Below are positions 1 to 9,029 of a DNA stretch of 64,000 nt, piece after piece; positions within the stretch are counted from its first letter, which is position 1; the number at the start of each line of letters is the position of its first letter. Made by a program: the position numbers and the translations under genes. The stretch is from positions 3,508,001 to 3,572,000 of the forward strand of contig NC_007760.1 of the NCBI RefSeq assembly GCF_000013385.1. The letters run 5' to 3'. The notes under the pieces were generated by a model that saw only the letters and a program-made list of their open reading frames with translations, ran no database searches and was not told where the DNA came from. Source of the stretch: Anaeromyxobacter dehalogenans 2CP-C (GTDB taxonomy: Bacteria; Myxococcota; Myxococcia; Myxococcales; Anaeromyxobacteraceae).

Positions 1-1
1 C

Positions 2-1042
2 GAGTGCATGACGGGCTGCCGCCACGGCGCGAAGAACACGCTCGACCGGAACTACCTCCACCTGGCCGAGCGGCGCGGGGCGGAGATCCTGCCGGAGACG
101 CTGGTCACCGACCTGCGCCCGCTGGCGGGCGGCGGCTGGGAGGTCCACACGCGGTCGTCCACGCACGTGGTCCGGCGCCAGCGGCGCGTGCTCCGCGCGA
201 GAGGCGTGGTGCTGGCCGCGGGCGCGATCGGCACGGTGCGCCTGCTGCTCCGCTGCAAGGCGGTCGGGAGCCTCCCGGCGCTCTCCGGCCAAGTCGGCAA
301 CCACGTGCGCACGAACAGCGAGGCGCTGCTGGCGGTGACGGCGCGCCGCGACGACGTGGACTACAGCCACGGCCTCGCCATCACCTCGGGCCTGCAGGCG
401 GACGACGACACGCACATGGAGGTGGTCCGCTACGGCGCGGGCCACGACTTCATGTCGCTCCTCGCCACGCACCTCACCGGCGGCGGCCCGCCCTGGCCGC
501 GCCCGCTGCGCTGGCTCGGGAACCTGTTCCGGCACCCGGTGGACTTCTTCCGCGCGCACTGGCCGTTCGGCTGGGCGCGCCGCACCGCGGTGCTGCTCGT
601 GATGCAGCCGCTCGCGAGCCACCTGCGGCTGCGGCTCGCGCGCCGGCCGTGGGGGCGCTCGCTCACCAGCGCGCTCGACGGCCCGCGGCCGCCGAGCTAC
701 ATGCCGCTCGCGAACGCGGTGGCGCGCAGGATGGCGGCGCGCATGGACGGGGTGGCGCAGAGCGGGCTCCACGAGGTGTTCCTGGGCGCGTCGAGCACCG
801 CGCACATCCTGGGCGGCGCGACCATGGGCGCCTCGCCGGCCGAGGGCGTGTGCGACGCGCAGGGGCACGTGTTCGGCTACCAGGACCTCTACGTCGCCGA
901 CGGCAGCCTGGTGCCGGCGAACCTGGGCGTGAACCCGTCGCTCACCATCACGGCGCTGGCCGAGCACGTCATGAGCCGGATCCCGGCCAACCCGGCCGGC
1001 GGGCAGCGGCCGGCCCCGCGGCCGCCGGGTGGCGCCGCGTGA
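2..1042 (+). CDS. GMC-family oxidoreductase (cholesterol-oxidase-like), 3' part
   Basis: The reading frame is already open at base 2, so the N-terminal part, including the FAD-binding Rossmann motif, lies outside the window. The visible 346 residues carry C-terminal hallmarks of GMC flavin oxidoreductases: an early C-M-T-G-C-R-H-G stretch, the segment STAHILGGATMG near residue 265, and the closing ADGSLVPANLGVNPS block followed by TITALAEHVM, which contributes to FAD binding and the active site in this family. Members oxidise alcohol or sterol hydroxyl groups with FAD. The substrate cannot be read from this fragment. The downstream gene has its own ribosome-binding site about 117 bp away, so there is no sign of coupling. 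Confidence 0.8.
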   Translation, partial: ECMTGCRHGAKNTLDRNYLHLAERRGAEILPETLVTDLRPLAGGGWEVHTRSSTHVVRRQRRVLRARGVVLAAGAIGTVRLLLRCKAVGSLPALSGQVGNHVRTNSEALLAVTARRDDVDYSHGLAITSGLQADDDTHMEVVRYGAGHDFMSLLATHLTGGGPPWPRPLRWLGNLFRHPVDFFRAHWPFGWARRTAVLLVMQPLASHLRLRLARRPWGRSLTSALDGPRPPSYMPLANAVARRMAARMDGVAQSGLHEVFLGASSTAHILGGATMGASPAEGVCDAQGHVFGYQDLYVADGSLVPANLGVNPSLTITALAEHVMSRIPANPAGGQRPAPRPPGGAA

Positions 1043-1159
1043 CCGGGCGCCGCGCGCCCTCCCGTCTGGGCCCGAATTGGGGCTTGAGTCCGCAGGGCGC
1101 GGGCGCGCACGCTTCGAGAGGCTTCACGCCACGCCGCAGCTCACTTCAGAGGAGGGTCG

Positions 1160-1480
1160 ATGGCCACGAAGGCTGAGCGGTTCCGCTACGAGACCGAGCG
1201 TTCCGGCCCGAAGAAGGCGAAGCAGCCCCGGCCGGCCCGGCGCGACACGCCGGTGGACACCTCGCAGCCGGGCGTGAGCGCCACGCACCGCAAGAGCGCG
1301 CGCCACGAGTCCATCCGCGCCGGGAAGAAGGCGCAGTACGCGCTGGAGGACTCGGCCGGCAAGCCGTCGCGCAAGTCCACCCGCAAGGCCTCCAACCGGC
1401 AGAAGACCGACAGCCAGATGCGCGTGAAGCGCCGCACCGGCGAGATGCGCCCCGAGTCGCGCACGACGCGCGGCCGCTGA
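1160..1480 (+). CDS. Small, highly basic hypothetical protein (106 aa)
   Basis: A good ribosome-binding site (GAGGAGG) sits just upstream of the ATG. The product is hydrophilic and very rich in Lys and Arg, with many Thr/Ser/Lys runs such as KSTRKASNRQK and the tail RTTRGR. It has no signal peptide and no hydrophobic segment, so a cytoplasmic location is likely. The composition recalls small nucleoid- or ribosome-associated proteins, but I recognise no family and infer no function. The gene stands alone and is followed by a hairpin-rich intergenic repeat. Confidence 0.6.
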   Translation: MATKAERFRYETERSGPKKAKQPRPARRDTPVDTSQPGVSATHRKSARHESIRAGKKAQYALEDSAGKPSRKSTRKASNRQKTDSQMRVKRRTGEMRPESRTTRGR

Positions 1481-1497
1481 CGCGCGCGCTGCCTCGA

Positions 1498-1601
1498 CCC
1501 GCTCCTGGTTCGACAGGCTCACCAGGAGCGGGCTCCTCCGACCGCTCACCCTGAGCGTAGGCGAGCCGAAGGCTCGCCGGAGTCGAAGGGTCACCCTGAG
1601 C
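1498..1601. repeat. REP-like intergenic repeat with nested hairpins
   Basis: Between the small basic gene and the aminotransferase lies a perfect 12-bp inverted repeat (CCCGCTCCTGGT at 1498-1509, complement at 1521-1532, 11-nt loop). A second perfect stem follows (GGCGAGCC at 1560-1567, GGCTCGCC at 1571-1578, 3-nt loop). The 10-mer CACCCTGAGC occurs twice (1547-1556, 1592-1601), each followed a little later by GTCGAAG. The layout resembles dispersed extragenic palindromes found in many bacterial genomes. The first hairpin could also terminate the upstream transcript. Confidence 0.6.
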
Positions 1602-1644
1602 CCGTCGAAGTCCGAGCGCACTTTCCCCGCCGTTCGGCGATCCC

Positions 1645-2814
1645 ATGGCCCGCCACCCCTCCCCTTCCCCCACCACCGCGACCCTCTCCGACCGCGTCTA
1701 CAGCCCGACCGGCGGACCGGTGCACCTGCCCCAGGGACCGGTCTACGCGCTGAACGTCGGCGACACCTGGCGCGAGCCGCCCGCCTGCGCCCGCGCCGAG
1801 GCGCAGCGCGTGGCCGATCACCCGGGGCTGCACGGGTACGCGCCGGTGCAGGGCGAGCCGGCGCTCCTCGACGCCGTCGAGGAGCGGCTCCGGGCGCGCG
1901 GCGGCGCGCCGGTCGCGCGCGAGGGGCTGCAGGTCATGGTGGGCGCGACCGCCGGGCTGGGCGTGGTGGTGGACGCGCTGCTCGACCCGGGCGACGAGGT
2001 GATCGTGCTCGCGCCCTACTGGCCGCTCATCCGCGGCATCGTGGCGGCGCGCGGCGCGGTGCCGGTGGAGGTCCCGCTCTTCGACCGGCTGGACGCGCCG
2101 GGGTTCGACCCGGAGGCGGCGCTCGCCGCCGCGGTGACGCCGCGGACGGCCGCCGTCTACGTGAACTCCCCCAACAACCCGACGGGCCGGTCGCTCCCGG
2201 ACGAGCTGGTGACCGCGCTGGCCCGGCTGGCGCGGCGCCACGCGCTGTGGGTGATCGCGGACGAGGTCTACGAGGACCTGCAGTACGGCACGCCGCGCCC
2301 GCCGCTCTGGGCCCGGCCCGAGCTGCGCGAGCGGACGATCGCCACCCACTCGTTCTCGAAGGCGTACGCGCTCGCCGGCGCGCGGGTGGGCTACACGCAC
2401 GGGCCCGAGGAGATCATGCGCGCGGTGCGGGCGGTGCAGACGTTCAAGACGTACTGCGCGCCGCGCCCGTTCCAGATCGCCGCCGCCCGGGCGCTCCGCG
2501 AGGGCGACGCGTGGCTGGCCGAGACCCGCGCGCTGTACGCCGAGGCCGGCCGCACGGCCGCCGCGGCGCTCGGCGTCCCCGCGCCCGAGGCGGGGACGTT
2601 CCTGTTCCTGGACGTGGCGCCCAGCCTCCGCCCGGGCGAGGCGCTCGACGGCCTCCTGGCGCGCTGCCTCGAGGCGGGCGTGCTGCTCACGCCGGGGCCG
2701 GCCACCGGCGCGGCCTACCGGACGCACGTGCGCCTCTGCTTCACCGCGGTGGCACCCGACGCGCTCGACGCCGCGCTGGCGCGGCTCGGGCCGCTGCTGG
2801 GGCGGCCGGCCTGA
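1645..2814 (+). CDS. Class I/II PLP-dependent aminotransferase
   Basis: The 389-residue product has the fold type I layout of aspartate-aminotransferase relatives: NSPNNPTG near residue 173, ADEVYEDLQY near residue 208, and the PLP-binding lysine in SFSKAYALAGARVGY near residue 238. It has no signal peptide, so it should act in the cytoplasm. The amino donor and acceptor are not evident and the neighbours give no pathway. The ATG at 1645 follows the repeat region without a strong ribosome-binding site, so the exact start is less sure than the gene itself. The gene is convergent with the chemoreceptor 20 bp downstream. Confidence 0.88.
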   Translation: MARHPSPSPTTATLSDRVYSPTGGPVHLPQGPVYALNVGDTWREPPACARAEAQRVADHPGLHGYAPVQGEPALLDAVEERLRARGGAPVAREGLQVMVGATAGLGVVVDALLDPGDEVIVLAPYWPLIRGIVAARGAVPVEVPLFDRLDAPGFDPEAALAAAVTPRTAAVYVNSPNNPTGRSLPDELVTALARLARRHALWVIADEVYEDLQYGTPRPPLWARPELRERTIATHSFSKAYALAGARVGYTHGPEEIMRAVRAVQTFKTYCAPRPFQIAAARALREGDAWLAETRALYAEAGRTAAAALGVPAPEAGTFLFLDVAPSLRPGEALDGLLARCLEAGVLLTPGPATGAAYRTHVRLCFTAVAPDALDAALARLGPLLGRPA

Positions 2815-2833
2815 GCCGCGCCGGCGGCCGCGT

Positions 2834-4462
2834 TCACCGCCCCGACGCGAGCCGGAGCGGCGGGGCGGGCGTCGCGGAGGCCGGGTGCGGATCCGCGCCT
2901 CCGGCCACGCCGCGGAAGAAGCCGATCGCGTCGCGGAGCGCCTCGGCCTGCGCGGCCAGCTCCTCGGCGGTGGACGACAGCTCCTCGGCGGCGGCCGCGT
3001 TCCGGCCGCCGATCTCCTCGAGGTTCCGGAGCGCCCCGCTCACCCGCGCGGCGTTCGTCCCCTGCGCGGCGCTGCCGGCGGAGATCTGCTGCACCAGCGC
3101 GGCGGTCCGCTCCACCTCGGGCACCACGGCGTCGAGCGCCGTCCCGGCCTGCGCGGCGAGGTCCACGCTCGCGGCGGTGAGCCGCCCGATCTCCTCGGCC
3201 GCGGCCCGGCTCCGCTCGGCCAGCCGGCGCACCTCGGTCGCGACCACGGCGAAGCCGCGCCCGTGCTCGCCGGCGCGCGCGGCCTCGATGGCCGCGTTCA
3301 GCGCGAGCAGGTTGGTCTGGTAGGCGATCTCCTCGACGATCGAGATCTTCTCGCCCACCTCGCGCATGGCCGCCGCGGTCCGGGCCGCCGCGTCGCCGCC
3401 GGCCCGCGCGCCCCGCGCCGCGCCCGCCGCGGCCTCGCCGGTCCGCGCCGCCGCCGCGGCGTTCTCCTGCGCGTGGCGCGCGATCTCGTGCATGGCCGCG
3501 GAGGCCTGCTCCGTCTCGGAGGCCTGCTCGCTCGACGCCTGCGAGAGCGCCGCGGCCCCGCCGGCGAGCTGGCCGCTCCCGGCGGCGAGCGCGTCCGCCG
3601 CCCCGCGGATGCTGCCGGCCGCCCCGGAGAGCGCCGCCACCATGCCGCGGAGCGCCTCGATGACCCGCCCGATCTCGTCCGCCCCGCCGTCCTCCTCCAG
3701 CTCGACGTCGAGCCGCCCGCGCGCCACCAGGTGGAGCGTCGCGCCGACGCGCTGCAGCCGCGCCAGCAGCGGCCCGAGCAGCATCGCCGAGGCGAGCAGG
3801 CCGAGCGCGAGCACCGCGGCGCCGGTGGCGAGCGCGCGCCACAGCGCCGCGCGGATCGCGCCCTCCAGCGTGGCGGTGTGGACGTCCACGCCGAGGAAGA
3901 ACTCCTTCCCGTTCCGCGAGCGCAGCGGCACGTACACCGAGCGCAGCGAGTCGGTGGGATCGACGTAGGTGTCGAAGTGGATCCGGTGGTCGGCGAGCGC
4001 CGCCACCAGGCCCGGGCTCGGGTGCGTGGTGGCCTGGAAGAACCGCGGGCCGGTGCCGGAGGCGAGCTCCTCGCGGGTGGCGCTCGACGAGGTGAACGCG
4101 CTCCCGGAGCCCTGCGCCACCACCGTGTACAGGTAGGCGAGGTCGGTCTCCTCCGCGAGCGCGGAGAGCCGCCGCTGCACGTCGAGGTGCTCCTCGGGCG
4201 CGATCGAGCCGGGCCCGTCCACCCGATCGTGGAACGGAACCAGGAAGAGCGCCGCCGCGCGGGCCGCGGTGAGCAGCTTGTCGTCCACCGCCGCGCGGAT
4301 CTCGCGGGCCTGCACGCGGTACGAGATCGTCACGAACGCCGCCGCCGAGGCCGCGTTCACGACCGCGAGCAGGACGAGCAGCTTGGTGCGGAGCTTCAGG
4401 TCGCGCAGGCGCGCGAGGCCGCTGCGAGCGGGCCGCGCGGCAGGGGGGCGTGCGTGGGCCAT
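2834..4462 (-). CDS. Methyl-accepting chemotaxis protein
   Basis: This 542-residue transmembrane receptor has a short cytoplasmic N-terminus, a first membrane segment around residues 25-46, a periplasmic sensor domain of about 140 residues (single-cache-like, containing [18 protein letters not shown]), and a second membrane segment around 190-215. A HAMP-like region and a long coiled-coil signalling domain follow. The hairpin tip [19 protein letters not shown] and the following [15 protein letters not shown] are diagnostic for interaction with CheA and CheW. No C-terminal CheR-docking pentapeptide is visible. No che genes are nearby, so it is an orphan receptor feeding an array encoded elsewhere. 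The ligand is unknown. Confidence 0.93.
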   Translation of the reverse strand: MAHARPPAARPARSGLARLRDLKLRTKLLVLLAVVNAASAAAFVTISYRVQAREIRAAVDDKLLTAARAAALFLVPFHDRVDGPGSIAPEEHLDVQRRLSALAEETDLAYLYTVVAQGSGSAFTSSSATREELASGTGPRFFQATTHPSPGLVAALADHRIHFDTYVDPTDSLRSVYVPLRSRNGKEFFLGVDVHTATLEGAIRAALWRALATGAAVLALGLLASAMLLGPLLARLQRVGATLHLVARGRLDVELEEDGGADEIGRVIEALRGMVAALSGAAGSIRGAADALAAGSGQLAGGAAALSQASSEQASETEQASAAMHEIARHAQENAAAAARTGEAAAGAARGARAGGDAAARTAAAMREVGEKISIVEEIAYQTNLLALNAAIEAARAGEHGRGFAVVATEVRRLAERSRAAAEEIGRLTAASVDLAAQAGTALDAVVPEVERTAALVQQISAGSAAQGTNAARVSGALRNLEEIGGRNAAAAEELSSTAEELAAQAEALRDAIGFFRGVAGGADPHPASATPAPPLRLASGR

Positions 4463-4538
4463 GGACCCCAGTCCTAACCCGGCGCGCGCGTTCGTCGCAG
4501 GGGACGCCGGGGCGTCGATGTGGGCGCAGGGAGCAGAT

Positions 4539-4564
4539 CCGGCGCGGCCGCGGGGCCGCGCCGG
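4539..4564 (-). terminator. Hairpin terminator of argG
   Basis: A perfect 11-bp inverted repeat (CCGGCGCGGCC and its complement, 4-nt loop) begins five bases beyond the argG stop codon, in the 106-bp gap before the chemoreceptor. There is no clear U-tract, as is usual at this base composition. Confidence 0.55.
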
Positions 4565-4568
4565 GCGA

Positions 4569-6020
<1,452 letters not shown>

Positions 6021-6183
6021 TCACGGACAGTCACCACCCGCGCCGCCGCCTGATCGCGGTCAATCCGCGCCTCCCGCGACGCGGTGCGGCGCCGCCGCGC
6101 ACCGGCGCGCGGAGAACGCCCTGGATCCGCGCACCTGCGGCGCCCGCGCGGCGAGCGCGCCGCGCGCCGGCGGACCGGGGGGA

Positions 6184-6195
6184 TTGCCGCGGCAA
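6184..6195. promoter_or_regulatory. Perfect 12-bp palindrome upstream of the cytochrome/NrfD operon
   Basis: TTGCCGCGGCAA is a perfect palindrome 25 bp before the first ATG of the operon. It is a reasonable operator candidate in the 299-bp spacer between argG and the operon. I see no convincing sigma-70 or sigma-54 promoter there. The rest of the spacer is G+C-rich with no recognisable gene. Confidence 0.35.
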
Positions 6196-6220
6196 GGCGC
6201 CGCATGCTTCGCTTCCACAC

Positions 6221-6463
6221 ATGCCGCCTCGCACCGCGGCCCTGATCGCCGGCCTCCGCAGGATCGTCGCGATCGAGACCCTCCCCCCGGCGCCCCCCCC
6301 GGCGCCGCCGCGGTGCGAGCGGCGCAGCCTCCTCCGCCTGCTCTTCCTTCCCGAGCCCCTCCCGCTCGCGCCGCCCCGGCCGCGCCGGCGGGCGCGCTGG
6401 CTCGCCTGGCTCTTCCTCCCGGAGCCGCTCGACCGGGAGGGACCCGATCCGGAGGTGCGGTGA
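6221..6463 (+). CDS. Small Pro/Leu/Arg-rich protein coupled to the cytochrome operon (80 aa)
   Basis: The product contains a near-duplicate motif, LLFLPEPL around residue 40 and WLFLPEPL around residue 68, separated by Pro/Arg-rich linkers. It has no Cys and no clear signal peptide. Its TGA overlaps the ATG of the following cytochrome gene in an ATGA junction, which argues for real translation and coupling. No strong ribosome-binding site precedes its own ATG. I recognise no family. The aromatic and leucine-rich repeats suggest peripheral membrane contact or docking to the adjacent respiratory complex, which is inference. Confidence 0.55.
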   Translation: MPPRTAALIAGLRRIVAIETLPPAPPPAPPRCERRSLLRLLFLPEPLPLAPPRPRRRARWLAWLFLPEPLDREGPDPEVR

Positions 6464-6927
6464 TGGAGCACGCACGCCACGTCTTTCGCGCCGCGCTGGT
6501 GGTCCTGGTGCTGCTCGCCGGCGTCGGGATCACCCGCGGCTTCCTGGTCCCGCCCACCTACGGGCTCCACGGCCCGTACCGCTGGGCCAACGTGGCGGAG
6601 CAGATGAGCGCGCGGACCCCGGCCCACCGCGGCCCGGCGGCGTGCGGCACCTGCCACGAGGACGAGCTGCGCCGCCGCGCGGCCGGCGCGCACCGCGCGG
6701 TGAGCTGCGAGATCTGCCACGGGCCGCTCCTCGCGCACGTCGCCGCGGACGGGCGCGTGACCGCGCCGCAGGTGGACCGCTCACCGGCGCTGTGCGCCCG
6801 CTGCCACCGCAAGGTGCTCGGCCGGCCCGCCGCGTTCCCGCAGGTGGTGCTCGAGGAGCACGTGGACGGCCCGCTCGACGCCGGCGCCTGCCTCGCCTGT
6901 CACGACCCCCACGCTCCCACGCCGTAG
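6463..6927 (+). CDS. Membrane-anchored tetraheme cytochrome c
   Basis: The 154-residue protein has an N-terminal hydrophobic segment (about residues 9-27) that serves as an uncleaved anchor or signal peptide. Four CxxCH heme-binding motifs follow: CGTCH, CEICH, CARCH and CLACH. Extra His residues are available as distal ligands. The heme domain would face the periplasm. The gene overlaps the preceding small ORF by ATGA and is followed after 12 bp by the iron-sulfur gene, so the genes form one operon. Its likely role is to pass electrons between the iron-sulfur/NrfD module and a periplasmic acceptor. Confidence 0.88.
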   Translation: MEHARHVFRAALVVLVLLAGVGITRGFLVPPTYGLHGPYRWANVAEQMSARTPAHRGPAACGTCHEDELRRRAAGAHRAVSCEICHGPLLAHVAADGRVTAPQVDRSPALCARCHRKVLGRPAAFPQVVLEEHVDGPLDAGACLACHDPHAPTP

Positions 6928-6939
6928 CGGAGGCGAACC

Positions 6940-7764
6940 ATGGACGACCGCACGCCGTGCCCCGCGCCGACCGGAGGCCCCTCGACCCCGCGCGTCCTCG
7001 GCCGCCGCGCGTTCCTGGAGGACGTCCTGCTCCTCTCCGGCGGGGCGGTGGTCTTCCTCGCCGGCGCCACCGCCGCGGCGCCCGCGGCGGCCGCGGAGGG
7101 CGCGGCCTCGGCGCCGCCGGCCGCCGAGGGCTACCAGCCCTGGGAGCACCGCTGGGCGTACCTGGTGGATCCCGAGAGGTGCATCGGCTGCGGCTCCTGC
7201 GTGCGCGCGTGCAGCGCCGAGAACCACGTGCCCGACGGCTTCTTCCGGACGTGGGTCGAGCGCTACGTCACCGGCATGGACGGGACCAGCGTGGACTCGC
7301 CGAACGGCGGCAAGGACGGCTTCCCGGCGCTCCAGGTCGCGTTCGTCGCGACGAAGTCGTTCTTCGTGCCGAAGATGTGCAACCACTGCCGCGAGACCCC
7401 CTGCATCCAGGTCTGCCCGGTGGGCGCCTCCTACCGCACGCCGGACGGCGTGGTGCTGGTGGACGGCGAGCGCTGCATCGGGTGCGCGTACTGCGTGCAG
7501 GCCTGCCCGTTCGGCAGCCGCTTCCTCTCGCCCGAGACGCACACCGCGGAGAAGTGCACGTGGTGCTACCACCGCATCACCCGCGGGCTGCGCCCGGCCT
7601 GCGTCGAGGTCTGCCCCACCGGCGCGCGCGCGTTCGGCGACCTGCGGCGCGAGGGCGACCCGGTGCGCCACGCCATCGAGCACGACCGCGTCGCGGTGCT
7701 GCAGCCGCACCTGCGCACCGAGCCGCAGTGCTTCTACCTCCACCTCGACGGGGAGGTGCGGTGA
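6940..7764 (+). CDS. NrfC/DsrO-like Tat-exported ferredoxin (four Fe-S clusters)
   Basis: The N-terminus has a twin-arginine signal (GRRAFLED followed by a hydrophobic stretch ending in AAAPAAAA), predicting export as a folded protein. Cysteine groups typical of four [4Fe-4S] clusters follow: CIGCGSCVRAC, CNHCRETPCIQVCPVGA, CIGCAYCVQACPF, and CTWC together with CVEVCPTGA. Such subunits wire a periplasmic redox partner to an NrfD-type membrane protein. The 274-residue length is normal. The stop codon overlaps the NrfD-like start (ATGA), supporting a stoichiometric complex. Confidence 0.92.
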   Translation: MDDRTPCPAPTGGPSTPRVLGRRAFLEDVLLLSGGAVVFLAGATAAAPAAAAEGAASAPPAAEGYQPWEHRWAYLVDPERCIGCGSCVRACSAENHVPDGFFRTWVERYVTGMDGTSVDSPNGGKDGFPALQVAFVATKSFFVPKMCNHCRETPCIQVCPVGASYRTPDGVVLVDGERCIGCAYCVQACPFGSRFLSPETHTAEKCTWCYHRITRGLRPACVEVCPTGARAFGDLRREGDPVRHAIEHDRVAVLQPHLRTEPQCFYLHLDGEVR

Positions 7765-9008
7765 TGCCCCAGATCAGCGGCTTCGCGTTCCCGAACGACG
7801 TCCACGTCTGGTGGAGCCTGATGATCGTGATGTACCCGTACATCACCGGCTTCGTGGCGGGCGCGTTCATCGTGACCAGCCTGTTCCACCTGTTCGGCCG
7901 CGCCGAGCTCCGGCCGGTGGCGCGCCTCGCCATGGCGACGTCGTTCTCGTTCCTGCTGGTCGCGTCGCTGCCGCTCCAGCTCCACCTCGGCCACCCGGAG
8001 CGCGGCCCGCTCGTGCTGGTCACGCCGCACTTCACCTCCGCCATGGCCGGGTTCGGCATGCTGTACGGCGGCTACCTGCTCATCCTCGCGCTGGAGGTCT
8101 GGTTCGTGTGGCGGCGCGAGATCGTCGATCGCGCCCGGCGCAGCCGCGGGGCGGCGCGCGCGTTCTACGCGACGCTCGCGCTCGGCACCTACGACACCAG
8201 CCCCGAGGCGCTGGCGGTGGACCACCGCGCCATCGCGGTGCTCGCCGGCATCGGCCTCCCCGGCGCCTGCATGCTCCACGGGTACGTGGGCTTCATCTTC
8301 GGCGCCATCAAGGCGAACCCCTGGTGGTCCACCCCGCTCATGCCCATCATCTTCCTGGTCTCCGCGGCGGTGTCGGGCATCGCGCTGCTCCTCGTGCTCT
8401 ACCAGGTGGTCTCGAAGCTGCGCGGCCGGCCGGCGGACCAGCCCTGCGTCTCGTCGCTGGCGCGCTGGCTGTGGCTGTTCCTCATCCTCACGCTCTCGCT
8501 GGAGCTGCTCGAGATCCTGGTGATGGCCTACGAGCGCTCCGACTCGTGGCTGATCATCTCGGAGCTCATCACCACCCGGCTCGAGCTCTCCTACGTGACG
8601 GTGCAGATGATCGTGGGAGGGCTCATCCCGATGATCCTGCTCGCGGTGGTGGTGCTGATGAACCGCTACCTGCACCCGCGCGTCCGGAACACGCTCTCCA
8701 CCGCGGCGGCGCTGCTGTGCCTGCTGCAGGTGTTCTCGATGCGCTGGAACATCGTGATCGGCGGGCAGCTCCTCTCGAAGTCGCTGCGCGGCCTGCGCTC
8801 GCACTACGAGCCGGAGCTGTTCGGCCGCGAGGGCGTGCTCATGGCGCTCGCGCTGGTGCTCGCGCCGTTCGCGATCCTGTGGATCTTCGACCGGGTGCTC
8901 GGCATCGACCCGCCCGGGCAGGCGGACGGGGAGCCGGAGGCGCACGCCGCGGCCGCGCCGGGCGGCGCCGCGGCGACGGGCCCCGGGCTGGGAGACGTTC
9001 ACCCATAG
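7764..9008 (+). CDS. NrfD/PsrC-like integral membrane quinol-interacting subunit
   Basis: The 414-residue protein has about ten hydrophobic segments spread over residues 15-395. It fits the NrfD/polysulfide-reductase family, whose members exchange electrons with the quinone pool and partner with NrfC-type ferredoxins. The start ATG overlaps the upstream stop, and the neighbouring genes supply the iron-sulfur and heme partners. A long Ala/Gly/Pro-rich tail follows the last membrane segment. No catalytic molybdopterin or pentaheme subunit is encoded in this operon, so the terminal enzyme must be elsewhere, possibly the convergent octaheme protein. Confidence 0.9.
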   Translation: MPQISGFAFPNDVHVWWSLMIVMYPYITGFVAGAFIVTSLFHLFGRAELRPVARLAMATSFSFLLVASLPLQLHLGHPERGPLVLVTPHFTSAMAGFGMLYGGYLLILALEVWFVWRREIVDRARRSRGAARAFYATLALGTYDTSPEALAVDHRAIAVLAGIGLPGACMLHGYVGFIFGAIKANPWWSTPLMPIIFLVSAAVSGIALLLVLYQVVSKLRGRPADQPCVSSLARWLWLFLILTLSLELLEILVMAYERSDSWLIISELITTRLELSYVTVQMIVGGLIPMILLAVVVLMNRYLHPRVRNTLSTAAALLCLLQVFSMRWNIVIGGQLLSKSLRGLRSHYEPELFGREGVLMALALVLAPFAILWIFDRVLGIDPPGQADGEPEAHAAAAPGGAAATGPGLGDVHP

Positions 9009-9029
9009 CGAACCACGTGGAGGCGGGCC

